From: Porites lobata
Lineage: Eukaryota; Cnidaria; Anthozoa; Scleractinia; Poritidae
Assembly (NCBI GenBank): GCA_942486035.1
Contig: CALNXK010000570.1
Coordinates: 45,001-109,000 of the forward strand
Direction of reading: 5' to 3'
Length of the DNA stretch: 64,000 bases
The notes under the pieces were generated by a model. That model was given only the letters and a program-made list of their open reading frames with translations. It ran no database searches and was not told the origin of the DNA. Position 1 is the stretch's first letter; each line of letters begins with the position of its first letter. Shown here piece by piece: positions 55,312-64,000 of this stretch. A program made the position numbers and the translations under genes.

Positions 55312-57692
55312 TTTTATATCTTATGCTGGAAAGATCTGCCGAATGTACATACAAGCAAAGGTAGGTTCCTGTTTGCACATGTAATATTGAATTAATGCCT
55401 CATAAATAGTGTGAAGCCGTAGTGCAGGGTTTGTTTATCTAGACTTTTGATAAAAATTGACAAAGTCTGCGTTATCTTTAATTCAGTAAATATGTTATTT
55501 GCAGCTGTATACAGCGAAATACTACAGAGAAAATTGTAACTGTGCACATGAGCGGCTCCCGCTTGGTCTGGCAAATCAATGAGTGAACTTGAGCTAGTTA
55601 ACTGTGAGTAACAAAATTTATAATTTTCATTTTAGCGGATATTTCAAGCTCTTTGCAACATCAGAAACAAAAGATCATCTTTTTACATTACAAGTGAGGG
55701 TTTTTTAAGCGATAGATAGGTTCTAAGAGGCACGATCAATTTTTAAGAATTTTCTTTTCAAATATTCACCGAATTAATTGTTTGGAAGTTTTAGCGGTCA
55801 AGTGGCTGTCGAACCATGCATTGCGCATTCATGCAATTATCGTTCTGTTCTGTTACGTTTGCCCAATTATTTTATTAAACAGTCTAACTTATCTATAAAC
55901 AAACTATGTTTAGTTAAAATGGGTTAGTCTAAATCCATGTGGCATGGGTGATTTTGACCTCGCAATTTCTACCAAATTTGTGTACCTTTTAAGTACCGAA
56001 AAAGTGCTGTGAGAAGTTTTATCTGTTCATAGCTCAGGCTTAACCATTTTCAGCGAAGAGTAGGTAAAAGAAAGGAGGAAGGATAGTTCTTTGCAACTGT
56101 ATGAGTCACGATTAAGTTAAATTTTAATGATAAGGCTAGAATTAATTATTGTAAACCTTCTTCAGTTTACCAACATGGTGGCCTGTCGAGGCCTCATCAA
56201 AACTGTCATGCCTGTATCTTTGAAACCAAAGAGAATTCAAACCTTAGAATATGTATTCAGTATTTAGGACACCATTCTAAGACTACATGCCAACAATCAG
56301 CCAAATCGATGAGGTATTATGTCAGGCCGAAGTTCCAATTTTACAGAAAATCACTCTTGCAGGGCTCAAATCTCCTTTTAATTCACAACAGCTAGCAATT
56401 TGAAAGTTGCTTTTCCCATACAAATGCTTCTAAGTCTCGGCGGCCGTTGCAATCGTTACTTTTGAGATATATGCCTGAAAATGCTTAGGTTACTTAAAAA
56501 CTTTTTTCAAAAGTGAACTGTTTTCATGTTTATGGAAAGTTGATCATGTGATCAAGTTATGCAAAGAACCTATTGCAGAAGAAGTGGAAGTATATCAGAG
56601 ACCTTGGATTACCTGGCCTGTCACTAGCCATAAATACGGACAGACCGTGTTGCCCAAGAGAAAGAGCTAGGCTACAGGGGTAAATAATGATCTAATATTG
56701 CCTGAGGGGTACCATAGATTTAAGGCCAGTGGAATATAAGAGAAAAAATCCATTGTCCTCCCTACTACAACTGAAAGAATCCTGGACCAAAATTAAATCG
56801 CAAAATTCCCTGCTGAATTGCTGAATTCTCAAGAATTCACTGCGGCAAAACAGAATTCTGAGACAATAAAGTTGGGCAATAAAAACAATAATCAAGACAT
56901 CAATGCATTGCTTAAGATAGACAACCCCAAGGCACTAATTACCTAAATTGCTCAAATTAACCCCCCTCTCCTCCCTCCGCCCCTCAAATAGGCACCCCAT
57001 TCAAATAAGTACCACCCTTTTAGGCTTCAAATGTTAAAATAAGAAAAAAATAATATAAAAATATTGTAAATAAAAATGCAATCTTTGCATGATGAAGGCA
57101 TCTCAAAGATTAGTCAAATATAATAATTTATTATGATTTCATTGCACTTGTTTTTCTATACATCAAGGGCCAGCTGTTTGGTTAATTTAGTTGGTCATAT
57201 TTGTTAAGGAGGTTTTTTTAATTTTACTAAGATGTCGTTGCAAGATCTTTTCAGTGGCATCCATGTCTTGTCCATTTCTTTGTTGTATCTAAATGAAAGG
57301 AACGCTAAAAACTCCCAATTTCACGACAATCAAAAGTTAATGGGAACATTGATCTGTAGTTTTGAGAGGGTTTAGTGGTGTAACTCAATCGAACATGATG
57401 CAAAGATTTTGGAAGGTTCTATAACACTATGTGGATCTTTTGAATTCTCAACATCCTGTCAGAAAATCTAAGTTTGGTACATGAGCAGTAATAGGATAGT
57501 GTTTGTGTAAGCTTCCGTCCCTCCCCTTCATATAAGCGGCCACCTTTAACACCCTGCCTTACTAAATACATGGTATACTGGACTTTTATCTTTCAAAAGG
57601 GTGGCATAAAAGTTACTGAGTCACAAGAGATTGGGGACATCACAGGATCAGATGTTAATGACTCAGCTCCTCTGAATAATTATAGTGCTTGA
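55312..57692 (+). CDS. Three candidate exons: 3' end of an unidentified gene
   Basis: Proposed exons: 55312..55360, 55636..55693 and 57600..57692. In one consistent frame they read LYLMLERSAECTYKQ, then SGYFKLFATSETKDHLFTLQ, then GGIKVTESQEIGDITGSDVN DSAPLNNYSA and a TGA stop at 57690-57692. Borders are GTACTAG..AAAG/GTAGG, TTTTAG..CAA/GTGAGG and TTTCAAAAG, all phase-compatible. I do not recognise the protein, and upstream exons are not found. The gene would end about 1 kb before the duplicated LRR exon. Confidence 0.35.
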
Positions 57693-58680
57693 GGATAGTT
57701 TTAATGGTAAGTTCCAAGCTAAGGACATGATCATATCACACTTGGGTATTTATTGAAAAATGTGTTGTAGTTTCATTGCTTAGTTTTTTTGTCTGTGTGA
57801 AAGAAAGACAAATGCTATCTTGAGGCTGAAATACTAAAAAATGAAATAAGCGACCCCTTCAAATAAGTGTTTCTCCCTCAAATAAGCATAAATACGACAA
57901 ATAGGCATCCCCATTGCCTGCCACTGAAAATTAATTAACCCCCTCCTGGGATTATTTCCAGATCCAGAAATCAAATCATTTGTCACCTTATGATGTAATA
58001 TAATTATTATATTACATGTACCTGATCACAAAACATGTTCACGTACTCCATAATACACATCCCATACGTAGCCACAATTGGGAATCAGTGTTTCTAAAGG
58101 CCTTTATTCCAAACAGTCTGAGCAGTACACACAATAATGACATCATTTGTTGCCTTGTATCATGGTCAGTGATTTTTTTTGTTGTTTGTTGTATGTAGTA
58201 CACTACTGAAAGTATGAAAATCTTTTAGTGACACCATGAAACTATACACATATTGCAGATTAGAAATTGCACGCCGATGAATTCTGTTCCAAAATGTAGA
58301 CGTGTTGGGGATCTCAATCTTCTAGGAAGGGACCCACCGTTGTTTGATTCAATATTATAAGTGACGACCTCCCTAAGATGACCTGACTCAATCTTTGCAT
58401 TCTTGGTGGTCATCAACAATAGTTTAGACTGAATTGAAATGAGAAAGAGGAGACACTTAATGGAAGAAAATGTTAGCTAGTTAAAAGCAGAAAAGAAACC
58501 CTTGAGCTTTATATGCAAGGAAAGGGGAAAGTTTATTGTCATTTTTTGATTCTTTTTAAGTCGCATGCAAGCAGATGGATCACTGCCTAACTAATGACAT
58601 TATCAACAGAATTTCCGCAGCATTACTATCTTTTAGATACCCTAGTCTACTAATAAAAAGATTTTTGAATCCACTAACAG
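57693..58680. other. Intergenic between candidate gene end and duplicated LRR exon
   Basis: It holds CCCTCAAATAAG-type repeats at 57850-57920 (similar runs at 56980-57010), likely fragments of a MITE family. No coding exon is supported. Confidence 0.4.
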
Positions 58681-59950
58681 CATGACTGTTCTAGATTTCT
58701 TTTTTATTTTGATTCTGTAAAATTCACCTATACTGTAATATGATTTTGATTTTGTATACCAGGTCACTATTAATTTGTTATTTCTAGATGGTGAGAAGAA
58801 CTGTCGAGACTTTTATTAACAATTTGAAACATGGAGCATTATTCCAATACAAAATTGAGAGCTTACTTAAAATATGAAGATGGATTAGCAGTTTTGGATC
58901 TAAAAGAGAAAGGACTATCCAGGTATTTGACGCAGTCACTGAACTGAGTGAAATAGAGAATCTTGTGCTGGAAAAAAAAATAACTTGATTAAATTACCAG
59001 CAAGTATCATGAGCTGAAAATCTTATTGTGCTCGAATTGAATAGCAACAATATCACTGAACTACCTGTTGAGATTGGTGACCTCAGGAGCTGAGGGGTGC
59101 TGTGGGTGAGGAACAACCAGTTGGTTGGTTTACCTACCAGTATACAGAGGCTGACCAAGCTTCAAAGGCTGCACTTGGACGGAAATAAACCAACTGAACT
59201 ACCTGCTGAGATTGGTGACCTCAGGAGCTGAGGGGCTGGTGACGAACAAACCAGTTGGTTGGTTTACCCACCAGTATACAGAGGCTGACCAAGCTTAACT
59301 GGCTGTACTTTTTGGATGGAAATAAACTAACTGAACTACCTGCTGAAATTGGTGACCGGGGAGCTGAGGTGGCTGGGTGAGTAAACAACCAGTTGGTTGG
59401 TTTACCTACCAGTATACAGAGGCTGACCAAGCTTGAAAGGCTGTACTTGAGTGGAAATAAACTAACTGAACTACCTGCTGAGATTGGTGACCTCAGGGAG
59501 TTGAGGGTGCTGCAGGTGAGGAACAATCAGTTGGTTGGTTTACCTAACAGTATACAGAGGCTGACCAAGCAATCTGGACTTGAATTAACTAACTGAACTA
59601 CCTGCTGAGATTAGTGACCTTAGGAGCTGAGGTGGCTTAGTTAAGTCATAACTTTTAACTGTTGACGCAATATGCATTGAAGTTAAGAAAGAAAGGAGTA
59701 TAAGGATGTTGAAGGGCACGGCGGATATTATACTTATTTGAAGTTGAAAAACCGAGATAAAATTCCACTCATTTGCCTGGGAAAGGGAAGTCATTTTTTT
59801 TCAGTTATCGGGGGTTTCGCGAATTTAAGGGTTTGATAAATCACAGATATGCTACAACCGTAATTTCAAAATCAATGGTAAATTCTTTGTACGTATTAAT
59901 TCATTTTAATTAATTCGTCTGTTTTAAAGTTTCAAATCAGCTGTGAAAAA
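58681..59950 (+). pseudogene. Decayed duplicate of the LRR exon
   Basis: From about 58690 the sequence follows that upstream of the LRR exon, including the acceptor and ATG (58831, MEHYSN), then LRR units up to about 59620 and the same 3' flank to 59950. Frame is lost repeatedly: GGGAGCTGAGG becomes GGAGCTGAGG in several units, a poly-A tract replaces GATCATAATA near 58970, and in-frame stops occur. Fewer LRR units are present than in the intact exon. Only a 67-codon piece (59393-59596) remains open. It is either a true pseudogene or a poorly corrected assembly region. Confidence 0.8.
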
Positions 59951-61983
59951 TAGCTATTATCCAGGGTGCACCAAACATTGTAAGCCATTGTATCTCCATC
60001 ACACCTTACTAAATGATCATTTACAGGTTAGTTGGGTAGTGGGCGAGAGAGAACGGCCTGCGTGGTTCCTCTCGCGCGCCCGTTTTTCTTGTGCCCACTA
60101 CTTCCAAGCGCCCGCTATGCGAACTTTCAGAGGGAGAAGCTAATGACTGAAATACGTCTGCTTTTCGCAGACTAAAGAAATACGAGCTGACCCTTAAAAA
60201 CGCTCAGGGGTTGAAAGAATAGCAGACGGCATTTCCGGTCGTCGCTTCTTATTTTCGTAGGGACAGAAGCGACGACCGGAAATACGTCTGTTGTTAGCAG
60301 GCTAGTATTTCTTCATGGAGAGGAAGAAATACGAGCTCCCCAGAAACGCCTGCGGGGAGGCTATGATTTCACCTGTGGTCAATTTGCTTGAACGGAACAC
60401 TTTTTTCTGGGTGCTTGTTGACATACCGACGATTACTAGCTGTTTTCACTTTTAAATTTAGCTCGAAGAACTCAAAGGATTCAAATTTAAAAGCGCGCCA
60501 CATTAAAAAATGTTAAGAGACGAAGCGCTTTGAATGTGTTTTCGTTTAATCGCTATTTTATGAATGCAGTTGAATAGTGTCTCTAAAGAGTAAGAGGATA
60601 GGAAGTAATGTTGTAATCCTGTTTCAAAATGTAACAGCAAACAGCACACTGCTGTAAGTAGCGTAGGTTTAACCCGCCGTGCCAAATCGATGAAACCTTT
60701 AGTCGAAATAATGGCTTCTATTGATTTTAAACGATATTAATTGTTGATTGATATCGGTAATCGATAAATATCGAAGATCTAAAAAAAATTGTGAGGATCA
60801 ATTTTACAAATGTCATCAATTTTCATCCATTTTATCGATTGTCAATTGTAATCCTTTTTAATAATGATTTCAGATACGTTTGCGCTACCACTGGCTACGA
60901 ATTAGTAATTAAAAGTCTTACCTATTAATTGTCGATTTATTCATCGAGGACAAAAGATTCACCCGTCCTTATTGTAAATGGCTCTGTGGTAGCCCTTCAC
61001 CACAGCCTCTAGTAATATAAAATGTTCATTTCTTGTCGGTCATTTGGCAGGCGTCTGTCACAACGCGCAACGAGATTCTGATTTATGAGGACAAGTTGCA
61101 CCATCTCGCGTGGTTGTCAACTTTTCGTAATTTTTCGGTCATAAAGCTGAAAAAAACAGTTAGCATGTGTTTAACTGCTAACACAAGACGAGGTGTTTTA
61201 GCAGTATTTCTGGACTTTTCTGGCTTTATCTAGCTAAAATTAACTCAGTGAAAACACAAACCGCAGAGTCTTAAAGCCATTTTTCACTTAATGGATGGAA
61301 GAAATATTGTCATGTTATAATTATGGAAGATTGGTCATGGAACACAATATGTATTAAATAAAAAATTATTGTCACAGAGCACAAACAGACCATTATGATG
61401 AAGAGTTTTGAGCTGTTCAAGATTCAAATTAGAAAAAGGTGGTTTGGCTTAAGCCTGAGAAAGTACTTCTCGTGATCTAAACAATAACTGGTCTGAAATT
61501 TGTTATACCATTTAACAAAATTAAAAGTCACACTTAGCTTCACTTAGGTTTGTTTGGCAAGTTAGTTTTTGTTGTTTTCCGGCAGCATGCACGGCCATAG
61601 TGTAAGTGAATTGTCTAACCACCACACATGACGGCCAGGTGTCTTGCTTTTCACCTGAAACCTGCCCAGCACGTAGCCTTTAGGATCAAACCTTCCCAAC
61701 ACTCAAAAGCATAATGCTTGGAGAGGAGGAAATAAACTACAGAATAATTTAACAAAAAGACTTTAAATTATTTAGCGTAATGACTCGATTTAGTGCCCAG
61801 AGCCTTATATACTTATGGTTTCAAATGAGGGCGCTTTATTCGAAACAGGGCGTCTATTTTTTTTATGATGCGAAGCAAACTCTTGAACCTTTGAAACAGG
61901 GGCAGGGCACCTTATGAGCAGGAATTAGCAAAGGTCTACGATCATGGCCTTCTGGCAATCCTTTGATTTGGAGGTCGGCTTGT
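59951..61983. other. Region with hairpins and ATCGAT-like motifs, no gene
   Basis: It has inverted GTAGTGGGC / GCCCACTAC (60036-60044, 60092-60100), a perfect 19-bp hairpin at 60231-60283, and a run of TATCGAT-like motifs at 60720-60850 related to the ends of the element at 49.8 kb. Nothing coding is seen. Confidence 0.5.
60231..60283. repeat. Perfect 19-bp hairpin
   Basis: ATTTCCGGTCGTCGCTTCT (60231-60249) is the exact inverse of 60265-60283, with a 15-nt loop. CAGACG and CGTCTG extend it outward after a two-base mismatch. It is likely the end of a MITE pair or a foldback core. Confidence 0.8.
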
Positions 61984-62230
61984 TCATGAAGGCGAATTTC
62001 GTCTGCAGCACGAGGTCGTCATGTCATACAAAGCGACATGGTTCCAACTAAGACCAAATTCCAAGCTATCAGTGACATCTAACGCTTTAACCTTCCAATC
62101 GTTCCGACAAATAATAGCAACACCACCACTGATCGGCGAGCCAGCTCGATCTTTCCTCATCATAATATAGCCCTCTGGCCAATTCGAATGTGACATTATC
62201 TTACTCAACCATGACTCCGAAACAAAAATA
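61984..62230 (-). mobile_element. LINE endonuclease fragment
   Basis: On the minus strand the frame reads FVSESWLSKIMSHSNWPEGY, then IMMRKDRAGSPISGGVAIIC, the usual apurinic-endonuclease core (SExWL..GY...R.DR....GGV.I) of CR1/L2-like LINEs. It stops after about 80 codons. Neither the rest of ORF2 nor the 3' tail is present nearby. Confidence 0.75.
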
Positions 62231-63359
62231 GTGTTTCAAACAAAGGCGTCTTCGAATAATCGCCTCCTTAGACCGAAATGTTTAAAACAATCGCCTCCCT
62301 CCAATAATCGCCCAACCCCACCTCCCTCTCGCCATCTTCTCTGCTTTTCCCCTCCTGTCTGTTGCAGTGAGCCCGATCCAGCAAAACTGATTAGTGACCA
62401 CATGGTGACAATTCAAGTCATGCCGAGGATATTGACGTTAAAAATTAATCAAATAACCAAATTTGGAACACTTAAAAAGCCTTTTGTTCTGTTTATTTGA
62501 TGTTATCAATTTTGGTTTAATGGAATAATAATAAACAAAAGATGAAGGCACGACCTCCAATGAACAATATTTGGAAACAATCGCCCACCAAATAATCGAC
62601 TCCTTTTTGAGAAAAAAATAGTAATCGCTCCCGGCTATTATTCGAGGAATTACGGTATCAATGTTATTGTTACTTTCGGTATAAAGAGCCGGGGCTGCGT
62701 CAGGTTTTACCAGGGCACCGGGCATTCAAAACCATACACTTTGGCACTATCTTTGGTGCTGTAGGCCCTTTGCTGATTTTAACGAGAGCGTGCCCGCGGC
62801 CGTTCACTCGGGTTGTGTGAATTCGGGTCAACCTTGTCACGATAGGATGGAAAATAGTCGGTGATAGAATAGCGGCGCTTATTGGTATTGGGGGCTTTGA
62901 ATGCCCGTGGGGTACTTTTAGTAGTAGGCCTATGAGTATGTGCTGCTGGTTTGGGCTGCATTTTTCATGACTGTATTGGACTATTATGTGATTTTACTTT
63001 ATAAGAGTTAATGGAACGGGGTCGCACATTTGCAGGATTTTGGGGGTCAGAAAATTCAGGTATGTAAGCGATTTAAAATAGAAAGATTTACACCACACCA
63101 AGTTTGACAAAAATGGTAGATCATTTTAGAGGATGCTTTTTTTCCAAAAGTGACTGAAGAGGGGTCTATAATATCGCCACAGTATGGACTATAAATGGGT
63201 TCATGGATCTGAGAGGCCAAAGGCACATACCCAACAAAAATTAACCCAAGTAACCCCACCCTGCAGGTTGGAACAAGGGTGCTTATGCAAGGGGTGCTTA
63301 TTAGAGATTAAGCGCTTATTGAACGAAGGTAGTTCGTTTGATGTTCAGGAGTAATTGTT
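62231..63359. other. Non-coding with MITE remnants
   Basis: Repeated AATAATCGCC and AACAATCGCC units (62255-62320, 62575-62645) end in GAATTACGGTA (62647-62657), resembling the TACGGTA ends of the MITEs at 22.5 and 29.0 kb. No gene is seen. Confidence 0.45.
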
Positions 63360-64000
63360 TTAGAGCGACAGGTATTTGACATGAATGCAAACAACACTTA
63401 TAATTCTGAAGAGTGATGACGCAAACATACTTTTACTAATTTTAAGGATCATTCATGGTTTTTGAGTATGCATGGAAACTCGAAGTAACCGCTGTAAAAA
63501 AATCAAGTTTAAATTAGCAGTTGGATTGTTTAAAAGTATCAAAATAACCAACAGTTAATTATATCTTTCACATTTGAAATTCAGTAAAATTATGTTTACC
63601 TTTAGATTTGTTTTAAAAAACTTAAGAGACCACTGAAATACCAAGAAGGACAATTAACACTGGTGTAAGTCTGTGATGGAAATTACCTGCCCATTACCCG
63701 CCTGCCTCTGCTCCTCCACCTCCTAGGTCAGTCAACTGAACTAGAAGCCAATGAACTACGCAACCCTAAGACATTACTTACCTTTAATAAGCATTTAGTT
63801 TTGTTCACCAGTTCCTCCAGAAATGGCAGCACAGCTCGCTTATGAAAGTGCTCTTTAAAGATGAGCTGTTAATATTTACCGTGGTCGAGTATTGCTTATT
63901 GGGCAGATCGCAGGAAAACAAGTTTGAAGAAGTCTCTCATTGGTCTACCTTTTTAATTCAAAAGAAGAAAGTATTGATGGAATTGAAGTGGATCCTTCAA
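63360..64000 (+). pseudogene. Decayed duplicate of the Roc exon, cut by the window edge
   Basis: 63360-63815 repeats the end of intron 1, and from about 63816 the sequence follows exon 2: GGGCAGATCGCAGGAAAAC replaces GGGCAGGATCGGGCAGGAAA. The P-loop is thus broken by three one- or two-base losses, and further indels follow (AAAGATGAGC for AAAGATGGAGC). The copy continues beyond the window. It pairs with the LRR duplicate at 58.7 kb; the intron between them is ~4 kb instead of 10.8 kb because it lacks the big transposons. Confidence 0.85.

Noticed and set aside
59221..59526. 101-codon minus-strand frame in the duplicate LRR region
   Set aside because: Same antisense shadow of LRR repeats.

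Overview
The window reads as AT-rich, intron-rich, repeat-laden animal nuclear DNA. The gene content (a Roc-COR protein of the MFHAS1/ROCO type with near-identical LRR repeats, GT4 and OTU domains) and the many small inverted-repeat elements suggest a cnidarian, probably a stony coral. This assignment is inference; no species marker is visible.

The centre of the window is one long plus-strand gene that I assembled by eye from twelve exons (3469..40480). The exons encode, in order: about 24 leucine-rich repeats (one 1.74-kb exon), a Roc GTPase domain (two exons with the P-loop, DxxG and THAD motifs), a COR domain (two exons), a complete GT4-type glycosyltransferase in a single exon, a short linker, an OTU-type cysteine protease split over two exons, and an acidic tail made of three tiny exons. 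All eleven junctions have GT..AG borders and compatible phases. The result is a predicted protein of about 1975 residues joining NTP-switch, sugar-transfer and deubiquitinase modules. By analogy with other LRR-switch proteins it may be an innate-immune sensor or signalling protein. The COR exon holds two mutually compensating single-base frameshifts, one in an A-run, so either the assembly has errors or the allele is damaged.

From 58.7 kb to the right edge the start of the same gene is repeated as a decayed copy: an LRR exon with many indels (58.7-59.95 kb) and the first part of the Roc exon (63.36-64.0 kb, cut by the window end). Just upstream of it three phase-compatible small exons (55.3-57.7 kb) may be the 3' end of an unidentified plus-strand gene.

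Most of the rest is mobile DNA in introns and between genes: an ~8.1-kb TTAA-flanked element with nested palindromes (7.2-15.3 kb); a 5.0-kb TTAA-flanked transposon with ~1-kb terminal inverted repeats and a minus-strand protein family (35.2-40.2 kb), itself hit by a 70-bp element with a perfect 9-bp target duplication; a 1.2-kb hAT-like element with an 8-bp duplication (46.4-47.6 kb); a 1.56-kb element with ATCGAT-rich ends (49.8-51.4 kb); a 1.6-kb foldback element (18.1-19.75 kb); several MITEs; and two broken LINE fragments. No rRNA, CRISPR array or bacterial-type operon is present.
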